A DNA stretch of 64,000 bases from Gymnorhina tibicen (Eukaryota > Chordata > Aves > Passeriformes > Artamidae): assembly GCA_013399875.1 (NCBI GenBank), contig VXAZ01004030.1, forward strand, positions 24,575 to 88,574, in the 5' to 3' direction. Positions 47,140 to 59,697 of the stretch are shown one piece after another. The notes below the pieces were generated by a model that was not told the origin of the DNA, ran no database searches, and saw nothing but the letters and a program-made list of their open reading frames with translations. The position numbers and the translations under genes are program-made. The first letter of the stretch is position 1. Each line of letters opens with the position of its first letter.

Positions 47140-47625
47140 GGCAGAGGTGCAGATGGAATTAGGCAGAGATTTAGATGGAATTTTGCAGAAATTTAGATGG
47201 ACTTGTGCAGAGGTTCAGATGGACCATTCCAGAGGTTCAAAAGGACTTTTGCAGCGCTTTAGATGGACTTTTGCAGAGATTTAGATGGACTACGCCAGAG
47301 CTTCAGATGGACTTTTGCAAAGGGTCAGGTGGACAATTCCAGAGTTTCAGGTGGATTTTGCAGAGTTTCAGATGGAATTTTGCAGATGTTTAGATGGAAA
47401 ATTGCAGAGGTCCAGAAGGACAATTGAAGATGTTCAGATGGACAATTCCAGAGGTTCAAAAGGACTTTTGTAGCATTTTAGATGGACTTTTGCAGAGGTT
47501 CAGATGAACTTCTGCAGAGGATCAGATGGACAGTTGCAGAGGTTTCAGCTGGACCGTTGCACAGATTTAGCTGGACAATTGCAGAGGTTCAGATGGACTT
47601 TTGCAGAAGTTCAGATGTTCTGCTC
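47140..47625. repeat. Large minisatellite, 22-bp unit, about 22 copies
   Basis: Diverged copies of TTCAGATGGACTTTTGCAGA plus GG, for example at 47171, 47193 and 47215 (spacing 22). Copies vary (TTAGATGGAA, TTCAAAAGGAC, TCAGGTGGAC). Since 22 is not divisible by three, all frames run through the same peptide text with a 66-base super-period, giving plus-strand frames of the RFRWT / DGLLQ type that are repeat artefacts. Confidence 0.93.
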
Positions 47626-48019
47626 TGTCCCTTAGTCCTGCACTCTTCTGCGACCGCAGGCCCCAAGCTGAGCATTGCGAAGATCCCTCCCCAAAGTCTC
47701 TGGGGTCCCTTTGGTGAGTGGCAGCAGCTCATTCCCAGCCCCTCTCCGTGTTTGTTCAGGGTGGCTCCGGGCTGGCTGCCAGGGTCCATTATTTGGGATT
47801 TAGAAATGCTGAATTGCAGCTGCCAGCTCAGCCAGGCTTGGGAATCTCACCATGAATCCCTTGTGCAACAAATCCCGTGCCCAAACATCCACTGCCCTTC
47901 AAGCAGAGATGTTAACACAGCTCACAGTGCCCAGAGCTTCAAATGTCAGCTGGCTGTGAGCAGGGACATCTCCCTGATCCTTCAGCCAAGCTGCAGCAGG
48001 AGGTCACAGAAACAGCCAT
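47626..48019. other. Probable RTN4R intron, no gene seen
   Basis: Unique-looking DNA between the minisatellite and a CR1 copy. Confidence 0.5.
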
Positions 48020-48230
48020 AGGATCACAGAATCATGGAATGGTTTGGGTGGGAAGGGACCTTGAGGCCCATCCAGTGCCACCCCTGCCATGGCAGGGACA
48101 CCTTCCACTGTCCCAGGGTGCTCCAAGCCCTGTCCAGCCTGGCCTTGGACACTTGCAGGGATCCAGGGGCAGCCACAGCTTCTCTGGAAAACCCATTTTA
48201 GTGCCTCCCCTCCCTCACAGGGAACAATAA
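48020..48230 (-). mobile_element. CR1 LINE 3' fragment
   Basis: AGGATCACAGAATCATGGAA then GGTTTGGGTGGGAAGGGACC, ending at CTCACAGGGAACAATAA. The inner end replaces the usual GGGCACCCTGTGCCAGGG with a variant. Confidence 0.92.
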
Positions 48231-49599
48231 ATAAGGACTTGGCCAACCCTACACAGGTTAAAGATGGTATTTAAAATGGTTTTCATTAAATCAGGAATAA
48301 TCTTTGAGGTTCTTAAGCACTGAAAACCTGACCTAGTTATCCCTGTTCCCTATGGATAGGTACTGGGAAATCCTATGGATACACCAGCCCACTTTCCAGT
48401 GAGTGCTGCTGCCAGTGCTGTGCTCCGCCCCTCACCTGCTGGGGCTCTCTCTGCCAGGTCGATCAGCACAAGCAGAATTTTCAGCTCTTCTCATGTAATA
48501 CGGAATAAATCTGCGTGGTTGCCACCTGTCCGCTTTCCATTTGTGGCATATCTGGAAGGGGAAAGCTCCTGACCTTTTACAGGGAGAAGATTATGAGCTT
48601 AAAGTAAAACTTGTGGAATTACTGTGGAAAAGGCCTCTTAGGTGGGTTTATTCCAGTCCTGGGCTTGACACAGTCCAACCCTGGTCCTTTCTGTGCAGGC
48701 GGTGCAGGTCCCAGGTGCTGCTGGCCCACCCAGACTGCCAGTATTCCCTTTTCCTTCCTCAGAGGTGAACTGGTTTCCCCACTGCATGCAGGAGTGTGGC
48801 CCTTTTCAGGATGTGATCACTTCTGGAGCTGGAATAACCATGGAGATGTCCAGTTCTCCTCAACACATAATGCAAAGTCTTGTCCTGGTGTCCTCTCCAC
48901 CCGTGTGACACCACAAAGCCCCTGCACCATGGCAGCAGGCTCTGGGCCCCATGCAGCATATGGGATTTGTAGGGATTTGGCTCGGAGCAGGTGAGTTTGA
49001 CTTGATCCTTTGCCAGGTACCAAATTCCACAGCAACAGCAGGAGGAGAGGCCAAAATCTCCTGGAGGTGCACAGAGCAGGGGACAGGCTGTGCCAGAGGC
49101 AGGGATCCCAGGCTGTGGGAGTTGGATGAGAGGCAGAAAAAGCCCAGTGCCCAAAGGGAAGGTGAAAGCACATGGCCTGGAATGTGCCTTTGGAGAACTT
49201 GAGGCACTCCTGGGGAAAATGGGGACAAAAAGGGCAAGAGAATGGGCAGGAAGGCTGCAGGACAGGGGGACATCCTTGAAAGCCTCCAGGTACCTGCTGG
49301 ACTCTGCAAATCCACCTGAATTCACCTTGGAGAGCAGCTCTGATTAACTGCTGAGATCCTGATCCACCTCCTGGGGCCACACCGGGCACCTGCCAGGCTG
49401 GGCCTGGCCACACAGAGCTCAGGGAGCTGTGAAGGAGGGAGGGCTCCTCCCTCACAGCCTGGGAGAACCAGATGGGTTGGAAAGAGTTCATCTTTAAGGT
49501 GTCTTCCTACCCAAACCAGCCCAGGGTTATACGAAATGTCACAGCTGCATTGTCTCCAAGTGACAGCCACCAATGGCCACAGTATTGTCACAGCTGTCA
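48231..49599. other. Probable RTN4R intron, no gene seen
   Basis: Around 49470-49530 GGGTTGGAAAGAG and CCTACCCAAACCAGCC recall a decayed CR1 end, but too little survives to call one. Confidence 0.5.
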
Positions 49600-49812
49600 C
49601 AGGATTGTGGGATGGTTTGGGTGGGGAGGACCTCAGAGCCCATCTAGCGCCACCCGTGCCATGGGCAGGGACACCTTCCACTGTCCCAGGCTGCTCCAAG
49701 CCCCATCCAGCCTGGCCTTGGACACTACCAGGGATCCAGTGGCAGCCACAGCTCCTCTGGGCACCCTGTGCCAGGGCCTCTCCACCCTCCCAGGGAACAA
49801 TTCCTTCCCCAA
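49600..49812 (-). mobile_element. CR1 LINE 3' fragment
   Basis: GATTGTGGGATGGTTTGGGT through CCATCTAGCGCCACCCGTGC to CCCAGGGAACAATTCCTTCC. A typical 5'-truncated copy of about 210 bp. Confidence 0.92.
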
Positions 49813-51894
49813 ATCTGTCCCTGTCATGCTGCCTTTGCCAAGAGTCACATGGCCAAACCCACAGCCAGCCCAGTAAAGCCAAACCCAGCAGATCCCTAAG
49901 AACAGACCAGCAAAGCCGTGCCTGGTTCCAGTACTGTGCTGAGGGCATCCTAAGCGGTCCCAATCCTCATTCCCATCCTATCCAGATGGGATGCATCCAG
50001 CACACTGCACGAGCAGGATCATGTGTGATCCTGCCACCATTCCATCCCCATGGGGAGAATGAAGTGACAAAATATTCATTGTGAATCACAAGCAGCTCCT
50101 CCAGAAGTCAGGATCATCTGTGCCGTATCTGTAAAAAATCAGGGACAAACAGGTGTCCAGAGGCAGGAAACTCAGGTTCCTGAGACTATTTAGGTCTCCC
50201 ATGGAGCACAAAGTACCTTACGAATGCTTCAAAACCTTCTCAGGAAGAAGGAGAGATTCCTGCAGCTCCAAACCTGGCGTTGGTGGCTGCTCCATGTGTG
50301 AGTGACTCAGAGAGAGGAGAGGTGAAGCGCCAGATGGAATTTACACCTGCTGCCCCCCAGCCATCTGGGACTGCACCCCCTGCCAGCTGCAAATCCCACC
50401 CCCACAGCTTCTGGAAGAGCCCCCTTGCCCAAGGTAACATTTTCCTCGGTTTTCCTCTAAAATAACGTTATCTCAGTTTTTGCTCTCAGCCCCAGCATCT
50501 GCATCATGTGGAGTGAGGGAGGAAGCTTAGGAAAGAGCCTGGAAGGGAAAGGTGTTCCAAACATCCCCATGGCCTCAGCTTGGTTGTGTGTGTGGATGCA
50601 GAGTGAGCAAGCAGCCCTGGGCAGCTCAGGCAGGACAGGGAGGGGGAGAACACTCCAACTCCAACTTTGGACACAGCCACATTCCCAAACAACAGCTGGA
50701 AATGAAAACATGGGAGAACAGACACAGGAGATAACATTCTCTGCCCTGCTCACAACTTATTGCTCCCCTTGCTGAGCCTGGAGGACCAGAGCTCTCCAGA
50801 CATCCCAAGGTTTGTCACCTGGAGCAGGGGAGGAGCAGAGCTGTGCAATCATCTGTGAGGTCTCCACCTCACTGTTCCCTTCAGCAGGCTCGGGACATTT
50901 CTCATTCCCCCTGGAACACATGGCCCCTCCAGGCTGGGCATGCTCCCCCTCTCCCTCCTTTCCCCTTTTCCCTCAGCATCTCTCCCGGCTCCTGGCACAC
51001 ATCCCTGGCTTGTCCTTTCATTCCCAGATAAAGCTGGGACTGGTTTTTGATCAGTGTGTGTGTCTCAGGTGAGTGCAGCTCACTCAGCCACACTCCCCAG
51101 GTGAGGAGCACGACACCCACAGCTCCATAAATAAATATATTCCTCTGAATATAACTCTATAAAGAAACCTATTCCTCTGCAGTGTGCAGCTCCATTAAGC
51201 CAAGCTAAACAAGGACACAACAGGCTGCTAATGATACAACTTCCTGTTATCCTGGAAATCAGGAAGGGAGCAATGGGGAAGGGAGTAATGGGGAAGAGAT
51301 CCTGCAGCCCAGCGTGAGCCCCTGTGCTGGGCTGAGCTGCCCTCACCTCACACCCACCCTGAGATCCCACAGAATTCCACCAGGAATTCACATCGGATTT
51401 CCATGCCCGAGGCCCTCAGCTCAAGGTCTCATTACAGGCAGAGGGATGACAGCCCCTTCCTGCTTTTCATTCCAGGTGGATAAAAGCTCCCTGTTAGGCC
51501 GCAGCCTCCCCTCCCCCCCCACACCCACGTCCATCCATTTCCCCATTACAGGGCGTTAAATGTTCATAACCACCTGTTCTCCAGTGTGGCCTTAAATCAA
51601 TTTTAGACCCTGCAGCTCCCAGGCTGCCGGAGTGCCCCCGCTCCCTGCTCCCAGCCGGATGGCCAAGCATCTGGCTGGATTCAGATTCCTGTTGTTTCCC
51701 TGTCACCCATCTCCCACGCAGTTGCAGTTGCTCTGCATTAGAGCCCTGCCTTCAGCTTTATTTATCAGGGCAAATCCCAGTCAGCTGCCAACTTTATGGG
51801 CAGTAATTTATAGATATTTTCCGGATCATTCATGAAAACAGGAAAATACGGCAGGGTGGAAGCTGAATCCCGCAAAGCTCCTGTGCAAGCAGCT
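49813..51894. other. Probable RTN4R intron, no gene seen
   Basis: No exon or repeat recognised. A C-rich run sits near 51510. Confidence 0.5.
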
Positions 51895-52095
51895 TGTTCT
51901 GCACTGATCCTCCACCAACAATCGCATTTTGAGGGCTTTAAGCTGCCTGTTTCTTAATCCATTTAATAACTGTCCATTGATTCCATAGACAGGATATTCT
52001 CCACCATGGAAATCAAGTGCCTGACATAAATCTGAATTTATTATGATAATCCAGATCCGTAAGCAGAGGCTGGGGGAGTTTGTGCACATCTCATC
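51895..52095 (-). mobile_element. Ancient CR1/L3-like LINE remnant with reverse-transcriptase homology
   Basis: The minus-strand frame over this stretch reads SDLCQALDFHGGEYPVYGIN then GQLLNGLRNRQLKAL, which follows the order of the LINE reverse-transcriptase segment around the DFxKAFD motif (substrate loop, glycine, then WxxxxLxxR). At nucleotide level TAATCCATTTAATAACTGTC and AATCAAGTGCCTGACATAAA resemble old CR1/L3 text in antisense. The motif is already mutated, so it is a dead fragment older than the other CR1 copies. Confidence 0.55.
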
Positions 52096-52251
52096 CACCA
52101 GGACATCAGTCCAGGCCTAGAGCTTGCTGGCGTTGAGGTGATGCCATCAATAAATAATTGTGACAGCAGTACCTTTAAAAATTATATCAGAAATAAAAGA
52201 AGACAACTGTGCTTAGGAAAAATTCCTGGGAAATCTAGCAGTGGAAATTAT

Positions 52252-52425
52252 TGGCATTTCATGGCATTGTAGGATCAATACGGTTGGAAAAGCCCTCTAA
52301 GATTTCCAAGTCCAAGTGTCAACCCACTACCATTGAACCATGTCCCCAAGTGCCACAGGCACACGTTCCTGGAGCACTCCCAGGGACGGTGACTCCCTGG
52401 GCAGCCTGTTCCAGTGCTTTTCCAT
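52252..52425 (-). mobile_element. CR1 LINE 3' fragment, older subfamily
   Basis: TACGGTTGGAAAAGCCCTCT, AAGATTTCCAAGTCCAAG, CCATTGAACCATGTCCCCAA and GGGCAGCCTGTTCCAGTGCT follow the generic avian CR1 3' region rather than the young type seen elsewhere. Confidence 0.85.
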
Positions 52426-54223
52426 GGATTTGTCTCTGGATTTCCATGCTTCCATGGAAAACATCTCCTCTTTCTCCACAGCACAGATCCCGAGCTGAGC
52501 AGCCTCTCCTCACTTCTGGGGCTTTCCCACTTGCTGCTTCCAACCTTCCCTGGCCTTCCCTGCCTCTGGGAATCCTCTGGTTTTCAGGTTTATAAGGAAT
52601 TAGAACCAGGATCTTGTCAGCAGGTCCTGCCCGTGCTCCCACACACAGTCCTTAGAAAGGAACTTGAGCATCCATCCATGTGGGATTATTGTCCATAAAT
52701 GAGCCTGGTGGGTGGGGTCTCATCCCAGCTGGTCACCCCTCTCCACAGACAAGTTGTTTAAGCATTCAGGATCATTTCAGAGAAAAGAAAATATTTCCTC
52801 AAATAAGAATAGCATTTTCTCCTTTCCATTGGAGTTGTTTTTCCCCAGGACTGGGCATTCCCGCCACCCCACCATGCCCTGGTGGCCGGGCCACCTGTCC
52901 TTCCTCTCCCACACCAAGCACACAGGGTCAGGCTGTCCTTGAGTTCAGCCCCTGAGGCTCATTTCTTAACTAAAAGAACCAAACCATGAATCTGATTGAA
53001 GACAATCACCACCCCATAGCCAGGCCCTGCAAATCTCCAGGGGGACAGAGAATTCCCACCCTGAAGGTCCCTCCCTCCAGCAGAGCCCTTCCAGAGCAGC
53101 AGGGCTCACTTCCCTTAAGTGCCTGTTAATATTTCATGGGACTAAGTGAATTTCTTTCCATTTCATTTCCCATCTTTGTTTAATTCACCTCCTTCAGCAT
53201 GGAAGGGAGACCAAGGACCAACTGCTGACATGGGGGAAATATGAATCATCTCGTCAAAGGAATGAATTCAAGTGAAAAAAAGGAAGAAATTGGTCAAATT
53301 ATGAATAGAAATTACAGCAGAATCCCAGAAATGCCACTGGAAAGCTCAAACCTGCAGGAGCAATAATGTCAGGCACCCAAATGGCACCTCATAGGAAATA
53401 TATTCATCTCCAAACAGAATATCCCATCTCTTCCAGCCTGGAAAAGCTTCATCCCAGCATATTCAGAGTTATTTTCTTTGGGATTGTGCAAGTCAAGGAA
53501 AAAGAAGAGTAAATCTTGTGGCTCTGAAGACAGAAGAAACCATCTCCTTGTGTCCTCCTGCTCTTTTTTCCCTGGCAAAGTGGAAGCCAACTCTCCTTTC
53601 CCTGGGGAAGTCATTTGTGCAGCTTCTGACAGGAGCAAGGCCAGGGAGCACAAACCCTGCTGGTTCCAGTGGGAACTCTCCAGACATCGCTTCCCAAAAT
53701 GTGCTTGGTGCCAGCCTTGGTTCCCAAACCTGCTCAGTATTCCCACCTCCCAACCCCAAAGCTCCACAGAAACCGCCCAGAAAATCCCCTCCCAGCCTAT
53801 TGTGGGGTGTCAGGCCCGGGACCTCTCACAGGAAAACCAGGAATGCTTTGGAGTGCAGCTGGGAATTCCAAACTGTCCTTTTCTTCTGGTGCCTCTGTCT
53901 CTGCCTTCCCTTCCTTCAGGACTTTTTCAGGGCCAATCTCCCCTCAATTCCAGAGTCCAAATTCTACATCACCACTCACGGAAATGTTTCCTCCCAGGAT
54001 GTGAAGCTGCTGGTTCTGCTTCACCACCCGTGGCCTCTCCCGTGCTACTTTCCTCGTAAGATGTTATTTGGGGTGACACCCCCCTCACACAGTCCAAACT
54101 CTCTTCCCTTGTGCACAGCCTGGTCAGACCCACACAGGGCAGCACCAGCTCTGGGGGGAAGTGACAGCAAATCAGGGTGACAACAAAGAAACCAGGAACA
54201 AATTCTGCTCTGTTTTGTGCATG
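52426..54223. other. Probable RTN4R intron or 5' flank, no gene seen
   Basis: Long frames on both strands over 53370-54180 overlap heavily and show no domain. Confidence 0.5.
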
Positions 54224-54802
54224 TCCTGGGCTGATCCCACAGAGTGGGGGACCACGGGAGGGGAGATTCTGCCCCTCTGCCCCACTCAGGTGAGACCCCA
54301 CCTGCAGAGCTGCCCCAGCCCTGGGGCCCAGCACAGGAAGGACCTGGAGCTGCTGGAGCCAGTCCAGAGGAGACCACGGAGATGCTCCAAGGGCTGGAGC
54401 CCCTCTGCTCTGGAGCCAGGCTGGGAGAGCTGGGGGTGTTCACCTGGAGAGGAGAAGGCTCCAGGGAGAGCTCAGAGCCCCTTCCAGGGCCTAAAGGGGC
54501 TCCAGGAGAGCTGGAGAGGGACTTGGGACAAGGGATGGAGGGACAGGACACAGGGAATGGCTTCCCACTGCCAGAGGGCAGGGCTAGATGGGATACTGGG
54601 AAGGAATTGTTCCCTGCAAGGGTGGGGAGGGGCTGGCACAGGGTGCCCAGCGCAGCTGTGGCTGCCCCTGGATCCCTGGCAGTGTCCAAGGCCAGGCTGG
54701 ACGGGGCTTGGAGCAGCCTGGGCTAGTGGAAGGTGTCCCTGCCCAGGGACTACATGACATTTAAAAGGTCCCTTCCATCCCAAACTGTTCTGTGGTTCCA
54801 TG
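54224..54802 (+). mobile_element. CR1 LINE 3' fragment, long copy
   Basis: Runs from GTCCTGGGCTGATCCCACAG through GGCCCAGCACAGGAAGGACC and GAGAGGGACTTGGGACAAGG to CAAACTGTTCTGTGGTTCC. It covers the same span as the 7956-8590 copy in the opposite orientation. Confidence 0.95.
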
Positions 54803-56291
54803 AGTGAAGCAGCAGCAGTGACCTGTCCTTGGGACAAGGGGGCCTCTTGCAGTGGCAAATGTCCCCAGGAGCTGCCAGCACCTGAACTGCAGCTGCCACG
54901 GCACCTCTCAAACTCGTCCCAGATCCCTGGAACGTTTAGGTGTGAAATTTAGATGAAATTTCAGGCACTTTTCTGGCACACGAATTCTGTTGCCACCCAG
55001 CAGCGTGAGGGTGCACATTTCCATCCCCTTGGCTGATGGAGCACGCAGAGTTTGCTTGGCCAGCTGGGCATGGGGGTGCTTCCAGAGGTGTCCAGGGGTG
55101 TGTGACCATTCCTTAACCATTCCTAAGGCACCCAGGAGCACAGCAGAAGGAGATCTGTTTGTTTGATCCTTCCAAAGCCTGGCTTGAGGCAGAGCCCTGC
55201 ACCTCCACCCCACAGGCAGGGCCGCACCACGCTGCAGCATCAAGCAGCTGATTCCTGACAGCTCCTGCTGGACTGGGGCAATGACTTCTCCATGTCATTC
55301 CATGGAGGAATCCCCCCTTCTGCCTGGAAGATCCCAACTCAGTGTTAAGTGGCTGATGTGTGGAGAGGAGGACACGTGCTGGGGTAGGCTACTGGGACCA
55401 CCACCACACCCAGCCTCATTAGAACTCTCATTAATGTTCTAATGAGAAAGGGAGAAAATAGCAGGTTAATTAAATCTGCCCCTCCTGAGCTGGGGAAGGT
55501 TTCAGCTTTAGTGGGGATGGCTGAATGACAGAGAGGGCTGTGGCATGAGCTGGCAGATTGTTCTAGGCTGGAAAATTGCTCCTTGTGGGGGAAATGAGCC
55601 TCCTTCCACCTCATCCGGAAGGGGAGAGGCTGGAGATGAAAGAGTCATGTGTGAGGAGCTGCCAGGAGCTGAGAGGTGATGCCTGAGAATGAGAGAGGGA
55701 AGGTGGGGGGCTTGGGAGGGAATTTTTCCTCTGAGCTTGTATTGCCAAATGTTACTCCTTGCCTGGGGCTCGTGGAGCCGATCAGAAAGAACCCAATTGT
55801 TATTGATCCCCTTCCAACAGCTCTTAGGGCCTGATGTTCTTCCTTAACCAAAACACCGAGAAACTCAGAGAAAGGGGGAGAGAAAGAGCTTTATCCACAG
55901 GCAAACTTGGAGCAGCACAGGTGGAAATGTCTTAATTGTGTGTCCAAAGAGCTGGAGAATCCTGGAAATACAGGAGGAAGCAGTGTGGGACAGTGAATTC
56001 GCTGAGCTGGAGGAGGCGGAGCTCCAGGACTTCCAGGGCTCATCAGCAGGGAGATACGGAAGGAGTGCAGGGAAGAATGTTGTGTGATCTCTCCAGTTCA
56101 AACTGACCTCCTAACTGAGCTGTGCCGTGATGGGAACCCCATGTAGGAGTGTACCACGGGGACCCAGAGCAAAGGCACACCAGGATAACCCCCGGCAGCT
56201 TGCAAAGAGCTGGGAAAACAAAAAACCCCATGAAATTATGGGCAAAATCGTCCCAGTTTAATGTCTGTGTTACACTGGGACGCAGCAACTG
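54803..56291. other. Probable RTN4R intron or 5' flank, no gene seen
   Basis: Nothing recognised. Confidence 0.5.
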
Positions 56292-56426
56292 GCGGTGTCC
56301 AGGCTGGGCGGGACGGGGCTTGGAGCACCCTGGGACAGTGGAAGGTGTCTCTGCCCATGGCAGGGGTGGAATTCCATGATCTTTAAAGTCCCTTCCCACC
56401 CAAACCATTTTGGGATTCTGTGATTT
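56292..56426 (+). mobile_element. CR1 LINE 3' fragment, about 135 bp
   Basis: GGTGTCCAGGCTGGGCGGGA to ACCCAAACCATTTTGGGATT and CTGTGATT. Confidence 0.9.
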
Positions 56427-57464
56427 GGCTGTAAAATCATCCCTCAGACCAGCACAGCAACACAGGTCAGCATTGTTTGGCCTCCTTTTTGTCATCCCTG
56501 TCCAAGGGAAAGGAAGGGAAGGACATTTGGTGCTCCACAAAAAGAACTGTTTTAGGAGAAAATGCTTGGAGAAAAGGGGACAGCAAAACATCGCCTTTCC
56601 AAGGCAGAAATGTGTGCAGTGTGTCTGTCCCAAGTTCTGCTCTCTCCAGAGTCAGAACTTCCCTGGAATCCTCCATCTTAAACCAGCTGCAGTCCAAGTG
56701 CTCTCTGAAACCACAGCAGTGAAAGACTAAATGACTTAAACCCATTTCTAAAGGTAGGGACTTCAAACAAGAAGGAGAAGATAGTCAAGGCAAATGTGGA
56801 AGTCTGACTACTTAAAACAGCTCCTGAAAAGCAGAGACAGGCAACAAAGCAAGCTTGGGGGAAAAAGAAGGTGTTAAGGCTTGAGAGCAGCATTAATGCA
56901 CAAAATCAAAGCAATTTCTCTAAGCTGTCAAAATAATCCCTGGATGTTGGGAGGAGCAGACCCACAACTGGAGAAGGAAGGGATTCCCTCCTGCCTGGTG
57001 GGTGGGAATTCAGCCATTCCTGACAATCGCAATAGGAGCAAAGCCCACGGCTCAGTGGCGTTTACAGGAGACTGAGAAGAAGATCTAAATGAGAAAGAGA
57101 GAATTGAAAAGCCCTGGCAAGCAGGGACACAAAAGGTTTCTGTTGAGATGTTGTAAGCCTTGGTGCATCCGAGACGTGCAGAAATTAATAAATCAGTGGT
57201 GTAGGGCTCTGATTAAAAAAATAAACCCATATATAAATAAGAGGTTGTCAGCTCCCGAGCTCTCATTTGAATCCACGTTGTGTCACCACCGATCAGATCT
57301 CACCCAGCATGAGCAGCTCAGCACCAGAGTGAAATTAAAGACAAAAGGCACGAAATCAGCATTTCTGACTTATGAGCTTGTTATAAACTTCCTAATCCGA
57401 GTGGAGAAACCCTCCAGGATAAGAGGGATAGACCAAGAGGTCAGCTGAGTTCTGGGTTGGGGTG
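56427..57464. other. Probable RTN4R intron or 5' flank, no gene seen
   Basis: 57170-57440 is repeat-free with a texture (ATTAATAAATCAGTGG, GTTATAAACTTCCTAATCCG) that could be conserved noncoding DNA; untested. Confidence 0.45.
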
Positions 57465-57860
57465 GAGTTCCTGGAGGCTGCGGGGCTGAGAAAGGGCCTG
57501 GAGCATCTCCATGCCCAGGAAGGGCTGAGGGAGCTGGGGCTGCTCAGCCTCGAGAGGAGCCCCGGCCGAGAGGGGCCCTCAGCCCTGGGTGTCCCTGGGT
57601 GCAGGGAGGGCTCAGGGCAGGGCCCGGGCTCTGCTCCGGGGCCCAGCAGTGGCACCAGAGGGACGGGCAGGGGCTGAGCCCAGCAATTCCCCTGCACAGG
57701 AGGCACAACTCCTGCCCTGGGCAGTGCTCAGCCCTGAGCAGAGCCCAGAGAGGGGTGGGGTCTGCTCCCTGGGGATATTGCAGAGCTGTGGGGACACACT
57801 GCTGTGCCCCGTGCTCTGGGATGGCCCTGCTGGAGCCATCAGGGCCTGCAGGGAGGTGCC
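57465..57860 (+). mobile_element. CR1 LINE internal fragment, diverged
   Basis: GGCCTGGAGCATCTCCATGC, AGGAAGGGCTGAGGGAGCTG and GGGCTGCTCAGCCTCGAGAG match the CR1 segment that normally precedes the young 3' ends. The rest becomes hard to align, so the right edge is uncertain. Confidence 0.7.
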
Positions 57861-59697
57861 ACCGGTGACCCTCTGTGCTCCCTCCAACCTGACCCCTCCT
57901 GGCATCCTGTGACTGTGACATGGGAGACTCTGAGAACGTGTGGCACTTCAAAGAACATTTGAATGGGCTCTGATGGAGCAGAGGATCCCACCCATCTTTC
58001 CACACAGTGGGGTATCAGCTGAAAGGGCACATCCCCACCTCTGCCTCTTCTGCATTTCCCTTGCCCACCTGAGGTGTGGAGATCAGCTGGAGCCCAGGAT
58101 AAGTTTTCCATCACCCTGCCCCTGGGACTGTCTGGAATGACAGGCAGGGGGAGGGAAGAGGCCACAGCTCTGCCTGAGATCGTTACCAACATTTGCATGA
58201 AGGCCCAACCTTTAAGAGGAATGGTCTGAGCAGACCTTCAGCTGAAATCCCTGCCCTGGTACGCCCGGAGGAAGCACAAACAATGTGACATTTCAGAGCA
58301 TGGCCTCTGCGGTGACTCTGACATTACAGAAAGGAAACAACTTCAGACTGCAAGGAAAGTTAACATCAGCTCCAGAAACCTCAGCTGACGGGAAACACCC
58401 AGGGCTGGTGCTAGCCCAGCCACAGCCCCAGCACTGGTGTGACAGTCTGGGCTCAGGAGGAGCTGAGCTGGGGACGGTGGCCAAGCGCAGCACAGCACAA
58501 ACAAACTCAGATGCAGATGGGCTCTGTCCCTAAGCAAAAATGGAGATGTCAATTGAGAAATTCTTGCTTCCGAAGAGATCTAAGCATTTTAGACCCCTCT
58601 AACAGCAGTGAGTCTGTGGGCACAGCACGGCACAGATCCTAGGAAAATGGGAAGGTGAATTCAAAGGGTGGAAAGCAAAGCCCCTGGGTGTAAATCGTGA
58701 CCTTTTAACAACCAAGCCCCTCTTTGGATCATCAGTTGCAGCTCTGTCCCAGCACTGCAGGATGAAGCTCTGCTCACACACTGGCCACACTCTCACAACT
58801 GCTGGCCCCACATCTGCCCAGGGAAGAGCCATCCCTCAGGTGCTCTCCAAGGCACATAAATCCTGGGAGCAGAGCTCAGATCCCAAGTGCAGGTTAAAAA
58901 TCACCAATTTCTTGCAAAAGACAGCACCTGCATCAATTCATAGAGATTGTGTTGATGCAGGGACGTCACAGCACGAGGAGAGGCTCCTCCTCAGACCTGG
59001 TGTCCCATGAAACTCTGTGTCTACCTGCACTTCCCAGGCAGATTCCCAAGCTTAAAGCTGTGCCTGTGCATCCCAGAGCATCCCAGTGCTTGGTGGGAGG
59101 CTCCAGAGAAAGGGGGGCCACTCAGGCATGGAACTCTCCAGCTCACAGCCACATCCAAGTGGATTTGAGAGGAGTGAATGGGCTGGGTCATGAACCTTGT
59201 CAAGAAGGACTGGAAATTGAAACAGTTCTGCCATGGCAAATACAACCAGAGCTTGCACAAAATGAGGCAGGAGATGAACTGGAGAGCAGGACAGAGAGCA
59301 GAAGGAGAAGGTTTATTTCAGGCCCTGCTCTGAGGATTTTTCTTGTATCTGACATGACACAGATGGGAATTAAAAACCAGAAATGCTCTGCTGAGAAGGG
59401 AAGGGGGAAAAAGGGCTCCTTCCCCCACTGTGTACTCCTGCTGTCCTCTGCGTGCTCCCTTGGGATCCCTGCACTGCTGGATGCATCTGGGATGGGAAGG
59501 AAAGGCTGCAGAGCACCACTTCCCTGCCCTTTCTCTTCCCAACTGTCCATCACTTGGGGTGGCCGCTGGCAGCAGCCTGGACCATGAATCTCAGCCTCTG
59601 CCTTGGCTCCCCCATCTCTGAGCCTGACGGCAAAGCACAGGCAGGTGTCACCCTCAGGCTGCCAGGAATTATTTGGAATTCATTCCTTGCTGACCCC
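57861..59697. other. Probable RTN4R intron or 5' flank, no gene seen
   Basis: A 212-codon plus frame (58949-59587) has no signature. Nothing else recognised. Confidence 0.5.

Noticed and set aside
46787..47473. Plus-strand repeat protein (RFRW / DGLLQ motifs)
   Set aside because: The peptide repetition follows from the 22-bp minisatellite and appears in all frames.
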